From: CAVPEV01 sp963703555
GTDB taxonomy: Bacteria; Actinomycetota; Actinomycetes; Actinomycetales; Cellulomonadaceae
Direction: 5' to 3'
DNA: 39,088 bases
Assembly (NCBI GenBank): GCA_963703555.1
Contig: CAVPEV010000002.1
Span: 1-39,088, forward strand
The position numbers and the translations under genes are program-made. The first letter of the stretch is position 1; every line of letters starts with the position of its first letter. The notes under the pieces are model-generated. The model saw nothing but the letters and a program-made list of their open reading frames with translations, was not told the DNA's origin and did not search any database. Of this stretch, positions 8,340-18,363 are shown piece by piece.

Positions 8340-9400
8340 GCTGCCACCCCGTACGCCAGGCCGACCGGCAGTGCGACCAACGACTCCAGTCCCACGAGCG
8401 ACTCGCGCGGCGTCGCCTTGCCGAACCGCAGACCGGCAAGGGCATCGCCGAGCACCACCGGCAGACGGCTTGCGCTGGACAGGTACTGCCCGAGCCCGAG
8501 CAGGTGGGCGCCGCCGCCCGTGACCACGACGACGTCGATGCCCTGCCCCGGATGGTTGCCGGCGTAGTAGACGAGCGTGTTGCGGATGGACTCCACCAAG
8601 GTGCGGCTCGTCCCGGCGATGACCTCTGCGGCCGCCTCCTGGCCGACCGGCGGGGCGTAGCCGACGCCCAGCTGGCGCTTGTGCTGCTCGGCTTCCGGGC
8701 CCCCGACGTGCAGCGCACTGGCGACGGCGTCGGTGATGTGGTCGCCGCCCATGGGGATGATGCGCACCAGTCGGGGGACCCCCAGGTTGGCCACCACGAC
8801 GTTGGTGAGCCTGGCCCCGATCTCGACGAAGGCGACCACTCGGTGGGCCAGGTCGCCTCGGGCGAGCGCTCGCACGATCGCAAACGCATTGAGATCGACC
8901 ATGGCCGGATGCAGCCCGGCACCCTCGACGGCAACCACGTTGGCGGTCACCGTGTCCCGCTGGGCGGCGACGAGCATGCCGTGGACCGTGCGGCCCTCGG
9001 GACCGTCCGTGGTGTGCGTCGGGTAGTAGTCGAGCAACGCCTCATCCACCGAGACGGGCAGCATCTCCTGCACCTGGAACGGCAGCGACGCCTTGAGCTG
9101 GGGCAGGGGCATCCAGGGCAGGTCCAGCTCCCGGACCACCACCCGCTGGTTGCCGACCCCGATGACGACGTCCTTCGACCCGAACTTTGCCTGGGTCCAC
9201 AGCTGTCGAAGGGCGTCGGAGACGATGGACGGCTCGGCGGCCTCACCGTCCCGTACCACCCCGGCGGGCAGGGCGACCTGCCCGTAGCGCACCAGTGTCG
9301 GGGTGCCCGGACCGGCCGGACCGCCGGTGCCGAACTCCAGCTCGGCCGCTCGCACCGCGGTCGTGCCGATGTCCAAGCCGATGACGCGACTGGAGGCCAC
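8336..9400 (-). CDS. pilM: Type IV pilus assembly ATPase-like protein PilM
   Basis: Cytoplasmic actin-like protein that binds ATP and the N-terminal tail of PilN and couples the assembly motors to the membrane platform. The 354 residues match the family. The actin/FtsA-fold elements are visible: VIGLDIGTTAVRAAEL (phosphate 1) at the N-terminus, VVAFVEIGARLTNVVV (phosphate 2) and VVVVTGGGAHLLGL (adenosine region). The frame is open to 9787, but GTG 9400 is chosen because AAGGA lies 6 nt upstream and the fold starts immediately. The 151 bp between this start and pilD (9401–9551) holds no gene; only short imperfect inverted repeats were seen there. Confidence 0.9.
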   Translation of the reverse strand: MASSRVIGLDIGTTAVRAAELEFGTGGPAGPGTPTLVRYGQVALPAGVVRDGEAAEPSIVSDALRQLWTQAKFGSKDVVIGVGNQRVVVRELDLPWMPLPQLKASLPFQVQEMLPVSVDEALLDYYPTHTTDGPEGRTVHGMLVAAQRDTVTANVVAVEGAGLHPAMVDLNAFAIVRALARGDLAHRVVAFVEIGARLTNVVVANLGVPRLVRIIPMGGDHITDAVASALHVGGPEAEQHKRQLGVGYAPPVGQEAAAEVIAGTSRTLVESIRNTLVYYAGNHPGQGIDVVVVTGGGAHLLGLGQYLSSASRLPVVLGDALAGLRFGKATPRESLVGLESLVALPVGLAYGVAA

Positions 9401-9551
9401 CACAGGTCCTTCCCACGTGACGATCCGAGGCTGGACAGCTCGTCCACCGGACCTATCGACCGGTAGCCGACGGTGCTTGAGGGATGCAGGACGGCTCGAC
9501 GGTGTGCGGCCGGCACCAGTCCGGGCGGCGGTGCGGGCTCGCCCCGTCGCG

Positions 9552-10331
9552 CTACAGCAGACCGAGGTAGGCACTCCACAGCTGCGCGCCGGCCACCAGA
9601 CCGACCCAGGCGCCGGCCAGCATCCACGGACCGAACGGGATGGCGGTCTTGCGCCCGGCCCGGTGCACCGCCAGGAGGATGATGGAGAACACCCCACCGA
9701 GCAGGAACGCCGCGAACCAACCGACGGCGAGGGCGCCCCAGCCCATCCAGCCGAGGTACACGCCCAGCAAGCCTGCCAGCTTGACATCGCCCAAACCCAT
9801 GCCGGCGGGGTAGACCAGGAGGATCAGGAAGTACACCGCGAACATCGCAGCGCCGCCGATGAGGCCGTGCAGCAACGCGGACCAGTCTGCGGTCCCGGTG
9901 GGGTTCCAGCTGGCCAGAGCGAGCAGAGCCGTACCGACCGCGTAGGACGGCAGCACGATGCGGTCCGGCAGGCGATGCACGTCCAGGTCGATCAGCGCGA
10001 GGACCACCGTGACGGCAGCGAGGTAGCAGAACGCCGGCAGGGCCCAGCTCGGTCCCAGCCACCAGCCGATCAGCCCGAACGCCACCGCGATCCCGGCCTC
10101 GACCAGCGGATAGCGCCGGGAGATCGCAGCGGAGCAATCCCGGCAGCGGCCGCGCAGCAGCAGCCAGGACAGGACGGGGATGTTGTCCCGTGCCCGGATC
10201 CGGTGCCCGCACCGCGGGCACGCGCTCGGCGGCGCAACGACCGACTCGCCCCGTGGCACCCGCCAGACGACGACGTTGAGGAACGAGCCGATAGCCAGGC
10301 CGACAACGACCAGGAGGGCGCCGAGAGCCAC
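9552..10331 (-). CDS. pilD: Prepilin peptidase/N-methyltransferase PilD
   Basis: Polytopic membrane aspartyl protease (A24 family) that removes the leader of type IV prepilins and methylates the new N-terminus. The 259 residues include the cytoplasmic zinc-type CxxC…CxxC pair (C38, C41, C63, C66) of the methyltransferase loop and both catalytic aspartates, in DLDVHRLPD (about 115–123) and GMGLGDVKL (D182). About seven to eight hydrophobic helices are present. GTG 10331 directly follows the TGA of the upstream minor pilin gene, so initiation probably depends on termination there. The substrates should be PilA, PilV, PilW and possibly the beta-helix protein. Confidence 0.95.
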   Translation of the reverse strand: MALGALLVVVGLAIGSFLNVVVWRVPRGESVVAPPSACPRCGHRIRARDNIPVLSWLLLRGRCRDCSAAISRRYPLVEAGIAVAFGLIGWWLGPSWALPAFCYLAAVTVVLALIDLDVHRLPDRIVLPSYAVGTALLALASWNPTGTADWSALLHGLIGGAAMFAVYFLILLVYPAGMGLGDVKLAGLLGVYLGWMGWGALAVGWFAAFLLGGVFSIILLAVHRAGRKTAIPFGPWMLAGAWVGLVAGAQLWSAYLGLL

Positions 10332-12248
10332 TCAGCTGCCCGCACGGTCGTAACGAGCCTTCACGGCCACGGACGCCGAGGTCACGGGCGGAGGCGTGCC
10401 GCCCCCCGTACTGAGGTTCGGCACCCCGATGTTACCCATCTGGATATGGGTCTGAGAGCCCGTAGAGACCTTCTTGCCCGCATAGAGCTGGCCCTTGAAT
10501 GGCGTGATCGTGTTCCCTGTCTTGTCACCGAGGTTGTTGTCTACCTGGATGGTGCACGGCGTGAACATCAGGGTGTTCACCTGCGTCGTGTCGAACTGGG
10601 TCTTGATATGGATGTCGTTCGAGCTGCACAGTCCGGGTGTGTCCGAAGCGACGATCCAGTAGAGCCGTCGCTCGCACACCGCGCCGCCCGGGCCGAGGTT
10701 CTTCCCGTCCTCGCACGCCGTCAGGGAGGTGCCGGAGGTTGTTCGGCCCTCGACGGTGTTGGCGTTCTGCGACTCGAAATCGCCGTGCGAGATGATGGCT
10801 AGGTCATTGCGCAGCTGGAAGGGTTTGTTCCCCGCCTTGTAGTCCCAATGGAACGTGCACTTCGGGAGCAGGACCAGCCGGGGCGCCGACCACGAGGTCG
10901 AGTCCGACCAGCTCTGGATGTCGTTCTGCGCGACCGTGCACGCATCAGCCGTCGTCCGGTAGTCCTTGATCTGCCACCCACCGCCCGTGGCGGCGGTCCA
11001 CGTCGCGATGTCCGCGGCCGTGGAGTTGATGACCGGGAACGTCTCCACGGTCGGTGGCGGGACGGTGGCCGGTATGCCCTGCGCAGGGCTGCCCGCCGGG
11101 TTCATGTACTGGGGAAAGATTGCCGGGGCACCGCAGGCGCCGTTGAGGCCCTGCACCGGCGCGGCACCACCTACCACCGTCAGGTTGCCTGTCGCGGCAA
11201 TGGTGCAGCCTGCCCGAGCGACACCCCCGATCCAGTTGCCGGTGTTCTGCGCTGTGATGGAGCCGTGCGAGGAGTATGCGTCCAGGCCGATCCTGCTGCC
11301 GTTCTGCAGCTCGATGTCGCCCCGCGCGTACGCGCTTGCGTTGATCTTCGCAGCGTTCGGCAGGCTGATGCGTCCGCCGGTCGACAGTGCTGAGCCATTG
11401 ATCGTGCCGGCGTTCTGCACGCTGCCGTTCGCCAGAACGTTGCCCGAGATGGTCGCGGTGTTCGGCAACGAGACCCCCCAACCGGTCACGGCGTACGGTG
11501 CGGCTGACCAGGCGTCACCAAAGATCTGCGCCCCGGTCGTCAGCTCGACGGTGCCCCGTGCCCACACCTTGCCGAAGACCCGGGAGTTGTTCGGCACCAG
11601 GACGTTTCCGTGCGCCGTCACGCTACCGTGCACGTCGATCTGCGTGGCGAGTGTGACGTCCCCGTTGGAGTAGACGTCACCGTCCTGTTCCGATGTGGAT
11701 GAGCCGTAGATGTCGGAGTTGTTCGTGATCATGACGATCTCGTCACCGAACACGGCCTTGTCCAAGGAGGGGCCGGACGGCGTCGATGCGACGACGATGT
11801 CGACGTCCGCCACGACCGTTGCGGTATTGCCGAGGGTGCTGCCCGACATTCCGGGGCTCGCCGCCTGGCCCGTCGAGGTGATCCGGGCGGTGGCGGGGAT
11901 GCCGGTGACCGACGGCCCGGTGCAGTCCAGCGCGGTCCCGCTCGGGCTCGCGTAGGCGATGGCGACCGAGAACGCAGGCTGACCGGATTGATTGGTCGCT
12001 GTGCACGGGTAGGTGCCACCCGCCATGGCCGCGAGGACGGTGTCGATACCCGCATCTGCTGCCGCCCGGGACTGCACCGAGGCCCTCGCCTGGGTCGTCG
12101 TGCCGGCGGAGAAGACGGTGACCGAGGCGAGCGTCACGCCGATGACGGCCGTGATGGCGAGCACGCCGATGACCGCGATCATGGCGATGCCGTCATCGCC
12201 TGCGCGCTGCGCATCACGCTGGCTGCGCCTGGGCCGGTTCACCAACAT
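10332..12248 (-). CDS. Large PilX-like minor pilin with a bactofilin-like beta-helix
   Basis: The 638-residue protein has a short basic cytoplasmic head, then DDG (18–20), a hydrophobic helix (21–45), and a long exported region. It resembles a prepilin with cleavage after G20, but position +5 is Ala, not Glu. PilX/GspK-type minor pilins also depart from the canonical pattern. Residues about 165–360 contain repeated turns such as GDVYSNGDVTL, HGSVTAHGNV, GKVWARGTVEL and YARGDIELQNGSRIG, typical of a left- or right-handed beta-helix as in polymer-forming proteins. The C-terminal 270 residues are Cys-containing and unrecognised, ending in a Gly/Pro linker and a short tail. The DNA is visibly richer in A/T than its neighbours. 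It overlaps pilW by 10 bp. A pilus-tip adhesin or initiator role is inference. Confidence 0.7.
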   Translation of the reverse strand: MLVNRPRRSQRDAQRAGDDGIAMIAVIGVLAITAVIGVTLASVTVFSAGTTTQARASVQSRAAADAGIDTVLAAMAGGTYPCTATNQSGQPAFSVAIAYASPSGTALDCTGPSVTGIPATARITSTGQAASPGMSGSTLGNTATVVADVDIVVASTPSGPSLDKAVFGDEIVMITNNSDIYGSSTSEQDGDVYSNGDVTLATQIDVHGSVTAHGNVLVPNNSRVFGKVWARGTVELTTGAQIFGDAWSAAPYAVTGWGVSLPNTATISGNVLANGSVQNAGTINGSALSTGGRISLPNAAKINASAYARGDIELQNGSRIGLDAYSSHGSITAQNTGNWIGGVARAGCTIAATGNLTVVGGAAPVQGLNGACGAPAIFPQYMNPAGSPAQGIPATVPPPTVETFPVINSTAADIATWTAATGGGWQIKDYRTTADACTVAQNDIQSWSDSTSWSAPRLVLLPKCTFHWDYKAGNKPFQLRNDLAIISHGDFESQNANTVEGRTTSGTSLTACEDGKNLGPGGAVCERRLYWIVASDTPGLCSSNDIHIKTQFDTTQVNTLMFTPCTIQVDNNLGDKTGNTITPFKGQLYAGKKVSTGSQTHIQMGNIGVPNLSTGGGTPPPVTSASVAVKARYDRAGS

Positions 12249-12838
12249 GGCGTGGACCCCGTTTCACCCTGGGGAAGTGCGGTCACCTGCGTCGTGATGG
12301 TCACCGGCGGCTTCGCGCCCGCCGGGACGGAGAACGCGTAGGACACCGCGCGGCCGGAGACCGTGAACACCTGGCCACCTGTCGCGGCCGGGCGCACGCC
12401 TGTGGCCAGCTTCGTCCAGCCTGCCAGGTCGGTTGCAGAGGTTGGCATGGCGATGGCCGGCGTGCCTGCGCCGGAGGCGGCAACGGACCTCGTGTACATC
12501 CCGCCGCCGAGGGCGTCGCCGACGAACCAGGCCTGGCAGCGCCAGGAGCTTTCCGTCGCCGATGCGACTCGCGTGCGTACGACGAGCATCTCCCCGGCGG
12601 GCGACGTGAGGCGGCCGACGGCCGCCGCGTTGCGGACGCCGCGTTCCACCGAACGGGAGGCGAGCTGCGCCTCGTCGGTGGCCGAGGTGACCGCGCGGAC
12701 GTCGCGCTGGGTGGTCAGGGACCGGACCAGCAGCGTGCCGGTCATGGTGAGGACGACGAGCAGGATCATCGAGTAGACGATGAGCTCGGCCAGGGAGAAG
12801 CCCGCATCGTCGGGTCGACGTGCGGGCGGGCGCATCAT
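12239..12838 (-). CDS. pilW: PilW-like type IV minor prepilin
   Basis: The 199-residue prepilin has leader DDAG followed by FSLAELIVYSM, with Glu at +5 after the expected cleavage site (about G13), then a long hydrophobic helix. The extracytoplasmic part (about 40–199) is variable, with two cysteines (in WRCQAW and the terminal PCW) that could pair. The start is ATG 12838 or the adjacent ATG 12835; the pilV stop overlaps them. Position between pilV and the PilX-like gene mirrors minor-pilin operons, so the PilW label reflects order more than sequence. Confidence 0.75.
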   Translation of the reverse strand: MMRPPARRPDDAGFSLAELIVYSMILLVVLTMTGTLLVRSLTTQRDVRAVTSATDEAQLASRSVERGVRNAAAVGRLTSPAGEMLVVRTRVASATESSWRCQAWFVGDALGGGMYTRSVAASGAGTPAIAMPTSATDLAGWTKLATGVRPAATGGQVFTVSGRAVSYAFSVPAGAKPPVTITTQVTALPQGETGSTPCW

Positions 12839-13254
12839 GGGGTCACCACGTAGATGACGGTGGCGGCCGTGGCCACCGAGCCGGTGGGCTCGTCTGCTCG
12901 CGATACGGTCACCGAGTAGCTCATCGTGCCGCTGTGCCCGCTGGCCGGACAGGTGCCCGACAGGGACCGGGTGGCGGTCAGCTCCACCCCCCGTCCGTCG
13001 GTCGTCACGGGCGGTGCTGCCGCGGCATAGCGACCAAGGTCGGCGCAGTTCACGATGGCCCGTGCGCGGTCGATCTCATCGCTGAGGACCTGGTTGGCGG
13101 TGGCCTGCGTGCTGAAGCGCGCGCTGGAGACGATCGACTGCACGGCCAGCGGCAGGAACGACATCATGACGAGCATGAGGAGGAACATGGCGATGACCAC
13201 CTCGACGAGGCTGATGCCCGCGTCGCTCGAGCCGGGGGTGTCCCGGTCGATCAT
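12835..13254 (-). CDS. pilV: PilV-like type IV minor prepilin
   Basis: The 139-residue prepilin has leader SSDAG and then ISLVEVVIAMFLL, with Glu at +5, followed by a hydrophobic helix and a small C-terminal domain with two cysteines (NCADLG and GTCPASG). The frame is open to 13380, but ATG 13254 has an excellent AAGGAGGTG about 5 nt upstream, much stronger than at other pilus genes here. The gap to pilA contains the large hairpin at 13345–13388. Together with PilW and the beta-helix protein it probably forms the priming or tip complex. Confidence 0.8.
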   Translation of the reverse strand: MIDRDTPGSSDAGISLVEVVIAMFLLMLVMMSFLPLAVQSIVSSARFSTQATANQVLSDEIDRARAIVNCADLGRYAAAAPPVTTDGRGVELTATRSLSGTCPASGHSGTMSYSVTVSRADEPTGSVATAATVIYVVTP

Positions 13255-13344
13255 CGCGCACCTCCTTGGTCGATGCTCGGTGTCCGTGCGGAGCCGCTGC
13301 CGATGAACGGTGCTGATGGTCAGCCACCCCGCAGCACCGGCCCG

Positions 13345-13388
13345 TAGGTGCCGTGGGATGCCGACCAGACGGCATCCCACGGCACCTA
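13345..13388 (-). terminator. Strong 19-bp hairpin just downstream of pilA
   Basis: TAGGTGCCGTGGGATGCCG on either strand is followed by a 6-nt loop and its exact complement, giving a perfect 19-bp stem. It starts 20 bp after the pilA stop. There is no T run, so it may be a factor-assisted terminator, a 3'-end stabiliser of pilA mRNA, or a partial attenuator for pilV/pilW. A stem of this length is very unlikely by chance. Confidence 0.75.
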
Positions 13389-13407
13389 GGTCAACGGATC
13401 ATGACTC

Positions 13408-13824
13408 TCAGGTACAGGGCGTGGTGGTGATCCCGCTGGACTGGGTCGTGTACTTGAGAGTGGCCACACCAGCATGCGCACCCTTGAGGCAGAGCGATGC
13501 GTTCGTCGGGCTTCCGGACACGAGCGTGATCGTGACATCGGTGCTACTCGTGAAGCCCGGAACGTTTAAGACGTTAGCGCCGCCAACCGCCGTCACCGGC
13601 CACGCAGCTGCGTTGGGGTTGTCGACCTGCCATGCGATGAGCGCTGTCTTCGCGTTGGCAAGGTCGGACTCGATAGCCGCCTCCTTCGCCTTGTTCTGCT
13701 GGCCCAGGTACAGCGGGATGGCGATGGCCGACAGGATGCCGATGATGATGACGACGACGAGGAGCTCGACGAGGGTGAAGCCCCGGTCCTTCTCCGCCAT
13801 GGACTTGCGCAGACGAGTGATCAC
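13408..13824 (-). CDS. pilA: Type IV major prepilin PilA
   Basis: Major pilin. The leader ends KDRG and is followed by FTLVELLVVVIIIGILSAIA, a textbook type IVa N-terminus with Glu at +5 and the helix continuing through PLYLGQQNKAKEAAIESDLANAKTAL. The mature protein is short (about 123 residues), with two Cys near the C-terminus (SLCLKG and TPCT) likely forming the D-loop disulfide. GTG 13824 gives a 15-residue leader resembling other actinobacterial pilins and has GGAG about 7 nt upstream. The open frame reaches TTG 13857, which has no support, and ATG 13800 lacks a Shine-Dalgarno. Hairpins flank the gene on both sides. Confidence 0.93.
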   Translation of the reverse strand: MITRLRKSMAEKDRGFTLVELLVVVIIIGILSAIAIPLYLGQQNKAKEAAIESDLANAKTALIAWQVDNPNAAAWPVTAVGGANVLNVPGFTSSTDVTITLVSGSPTNASLCLKGAHAGVATLKYTTQSSGITTTPCT

Positions 13825-13908
13825 GTCCGGCTCCGTTCGTGTGATGTTCGAGGTCAAGTGCGGCCCTGCTGGACCGCTCAGTGGTCGTGCACCCTCGGTA
13901 TCGGCCCC

Positions 13909-13914
13909 AGCCTA
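13909..13914 (-). promoter_or_regulatory. Candidate -10 box for pilA
   Basis: TAGGCT on the minus strand lies about 85 nt upstream of the pilA start and downstream of the hairpin that follows pilC. No good -35 is recognisable. It would give pilA its own transcript with a leader of about 80 nt. Confidence 0.3.
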
Positions 13915-13941
13915 GAGGACTTGAGTGGACCAGCGGCCGCG

Positions 13942-13974
13942 ATGGCGAAGTTCACCCGCTCGGGTGAACGCCAT
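13942..13974 (-). terminator. Hairpin between pilC and pilA
   Basis: GTTCACCC and GGGTGAAC form a perfect 8-bp stem with a 4-nt loop (13950–13969). ATGGC and GCCAT extend it after a 3-nt bulge. It directly abuts the pilC stop codon. There is no T tract. It probably ends or attenuates the pilBTC message before pilA. Confidence 0.55.
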
Positions 13975-15206
13975 TACTGCACCAGGTCGTAGATGTGGAA
14001 GATCGGCAGGTACAGGGCGACGACCATCCCACCGATAATCACGCCGAGGAAGGCGATCAGGAGCGGCTCGATGAGACTGGTGAGCTGCTCGGTGGTGGCG
14101 TCGACCTCCTGGTCGTAGAACTCGGAGATCTTCGCCAGCATGGTCTCCAGCGCACCGGCGTCCTCCCCCACGGCCATCATCTGCTGGACCATCGGCGGGA
14201 AGACCTCGTGGCGGGCCAGCGGGCCGGACAGCGACTCTCCCCGGCGGACCGACTCCTGCACGTCGCGGATCGCCTGCTCGATGACCCAGTTGCCGCTGGT
14301 CTCCCCCACGATGTCCAGCGCCTGGAGCAACGGCACGCCGGCCCCGACCATGGTGCCGAAGTTACGGGCGAACCGCGCAATGGCGATCTTTCCCGTCAGC
14401 TTGCCGAAGACGGGCACCTTGAGCTTGACCGGGTCGACCCGGCGACGGACCTCGTCGTCGTTCTTGTGCCGGCGCCACCATCCGGCGCCCACCACGATCG
14501 CCACCACGAGGATCGGTGCCACGTACTTCATGGCATTGGAGATGTACACGAGGATGAGCGTCGGCAGGGGCAGGGTGCCGCCCAGCCCGTCGTACATGTT
14601 CTTGAAGACCGGGACGATGAAGAGGAGCATCGCGGCCACGCCGACGATGCTGAGGATGAAGACCATCACCGGGTACGTCATGGCGGACTTCACCTTGCCG
14701 CGCAGCTGGACCTCGGCCTCGTAGTTCTCCGCCACGGAGATCAGCGACTTCTCCAGGAACCCACCGACCTCCCCGGCCCGGATGATGTTGATCATCAACG
14801 GCGGGAACACCGTGCGGTGCTTGCCGAGCGAGGCCGACAGCGACTGACCCGTCTCCACGTCGTTGCGCACCTGCGCCAGGACCTTCGCCAGCGCCGTGCT
14901 GTCGGTCTGCTCGGCCAGGATGGACAGCGTGCGGATCAGGGACAGGCCGGCGGAGACCATGGTGGCCATCTGCCGCGACATCACGGCCAGGTCCTTGAGC
15001 GAGACCCTGTCCCGACGGAACCCGGGCAGGTGGATCTCCTGCTGCATGCCGGTGGTGCTCACCTCGGCGATCGACAACGTCGCCAGGCCCATCTGACGCA
15101 GGCGGTTGGCCACGGCGGCCTGCGTCGGGGCGTCGATGCGTCCCTTGACGATCTTGCCGTCGCGGTTGCGGACCGAGTACTCGAAGGTCTTGGTCGCCTC
15201 AGCCAT
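13974..15206 (-). CDS. pilC: Type IV pilus inner-membrane platform protein PilC
   Basis: Polytopic GspF/PilC-family protein at the pilus base that transmits ATPase rotation to pilin addition. The 410 residues match the family. An N-terminal segment (FEYSVRNRDGKIVKGRIDA) precedes two repeated GspF domains (about 70–195 and 270–395). Membrane helices lie around 170–195, 215–240 and at the C-terminus (LLIAFLGVIIGGMVVALYLPIF). ATG 15206 is chosen with AGGTG 5 nt upstream; GTG 15209 is also possible. It overlaps the pilT stop, implying coupling. Motor contacts are with PilB and, if functional, PilT. Confidence 0.93.
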   Translation of the reverse strand: MAEATKTFEYSVRNRDGKIVKGRIDAPTQAAVANRLRQMGLATLSIAEVSTTGMQQEIHLPGFRRDRVSLKDLAVMSRQMATMVSAGLSLIRTLSILAEQTDSTALAKVLAQVRNDVETGQSLSASLGKHRTVFPPLMINIIRAGEVGGFLEKSLISVAENYEAEVQLRGKVKSAMTYPVMVFILSIVGVAAMLLFIVPVFKNMYDGLGGTLPLPTLILVYISNAMKYVAPILVVAIVVGAGWWRRHKNDDEVRRRVDPVKLKVPVFGKLTGKIAIARFARNFGTMVGAGVPLLQALDIVGETSGNWVIEQAIRDVQESVRRGESLSGPLARHEVFPPMVQQMMAVGEDAGALETMLAKISEFYDQEVDATTEQLTSLIEPLLIAFLGVIIGGMVVALYLPIFHIYDLVQ

Positions 15207-16560
15207 CACAGCACCTGCCCGTCATAGGGGGGAACGCCGTAGCCGCCCGCGGCGGCCATGCCACCGATGCCACCCATGCCGTTCATCGCGCTCATCCCAC
15301 CGATCCCGGCCGCACCCTGGGACCCTCCGGAGAACCTGCCGGTCAGCCGGTTGTAGTCCTCCGCGTGGTGGCACTTCTCCAGACCGGTCTCGTAGCTGAT
15401 CCGGCCCCGCTTCACCAGCTCGGCCAGGTGCTGGTCGAGCGTGTGCATGCCCAGCTGGGCGCCGGCCTGCATGGCCGAGTAGATCTGGTGGGTCTTGCCC
15501 TCGCGGATGAGGTTGCGGACCGCCGGCGTGGCGATCATCACCTCGGTCGCCACCACCCGTCCCGGTGCGTCCGCCCGCCGGCACAGCGTCTGGCAGACGA
15601 CGCCCTGGAGGGCGCCGGCCAGCTGGGTGCGCACCTGGGACTGCTGGTGGGCGGGGAACACGTCGATGACGCGGTCGATGCGTCTGCGCCGCATCCTGCG
15701 TGTGCAGGGTGGCGAAGACCAGGTGGCCGGTCTCGGCGGCGGTCAGCGCCACGGAGATCGTCTCCAGGTCGCGCATCTCGCCGACGAGGATGATGTCCGG
15801 GTCCTGGCGCAGCACGTGCTTGAGCGCGGTGGCGAACGAGTGGGTGTCCTCCCCCACCTCGCGCTGGTTGATCAACGCACTTCTTGTGCCGGTGCAGGAA
15901 CTCGATCGGGTCCTCCACCGTCATGATGTGGTCGTCCCGGGTGCGGTTGGCCAGGTCGATGATGGAGGCCAGCGTGGTCGACTTGCCCGAGCCGGTCGGC
16001 CCGGTGACGAGCACCATGCCGCGCGGCAGCCCCGCGAAGGTGGACACCACCGGGGGGATGCCCAACTCCTCGAGCGGCTTGATCTCGTAGGGGATGAGCC
16101 GGAACGCGGCGCCCAGGGAGTCGCGCTGCTGGTACAGGTTCACGCGGAACCGGGCGTGCCCCGGGACGGAGTAGGCGAAGTCCAGCTCCAGCTCGGCTTC
16201 GAACGTCTCCCGCTGGCGCTGGGTGAGTGCTGCGTACACGCTGCGTTGCAACGACTCCGGGGTGAGCGGCGAATAGCCGTCCAGCGGGTGCAGCTCTCCC
16301 GCCAGCCGGACGGTGGGTGGTGCGCCGGCCGTCAGGTGCAGGTCGGACGCCCCGGCCTGCTCCATGGCGACGAGTACCTCGTCCAGCTGGAGATCGCCCG
16401 ACCGGCGTTCCTGGCTCATGCCGATCCGTGGCCCGGCATGGGCCAGACCTACCCGGGACTCGGGCGTGGGCTGGTGCGGTGGCGGCGACATGATCGGCTG
16501 GTAGGGCGGCAGCGGCCGGGTGGGCTCGCCGTGCGGCACGGACTGATGGGCCTCGCTCAC
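15206..16560 (-). pseudogene. pilT: Type IV pilus retraction ATPase PilT, two frameshifts
   Basis: Retraction motor of the pilus. From GTG 16560 (GGGAGG 6 nt upstream) one frame encodes a Pro-rich extension of about 55 residues, then LDEVLVAMEQAGASDLHLTAG, Walker A GPTGSGKST and VEDPIEFLHRHKK. Between 15870 and 15879 the frame is off by one extra base. The next frame gives NQREVGEDTHSF, Walker B PDIILVGEMRDLE and LHTQDAAQT. Near 15677–15686 a second extra base moves it to DRVIDVFPAHQQSQVR and on to the end, with a Gly/Met-rich tail. All domains are present once the two bases are ignored. Either the gene is dead or the sequence has errors. Confidence 0.85.
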
Positions 16561-16678
16561 CGGACGCCTCCCTGGTCACTGCGCGCGCGGTGCACGCACG
16601 CCTGCGGGTGTCTCATCGGCCGACGGCCAGCAGGTCTTGAGGCACGGCGCCCACGTCGTGCGCCCGGTCGACCCCAGG

Positions 16679-18355
<1,677 letters not shown>

Positions 18356-18363
18356 CCGGCCGC

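Noticed and set aside
13408..13857. TTG 13857 as the pilA start
   Set aside because: It gives an overlong leader; GTG 13824 has GGAG upstream and yields a normal 15-residue leader.
15538..16560. pilT as a programmed-frameshift gene
   Set aside because: Two separate shifts at sites without slippery heptamers or a stimulatory structure; mutation or sequence error is simpler.
16561..16678. Terminator or small gene in the pilB–pilT gap
   Set aside because: Only 4–5-bp stems and no start codon with a ribosome-binding site other than that of pilT.
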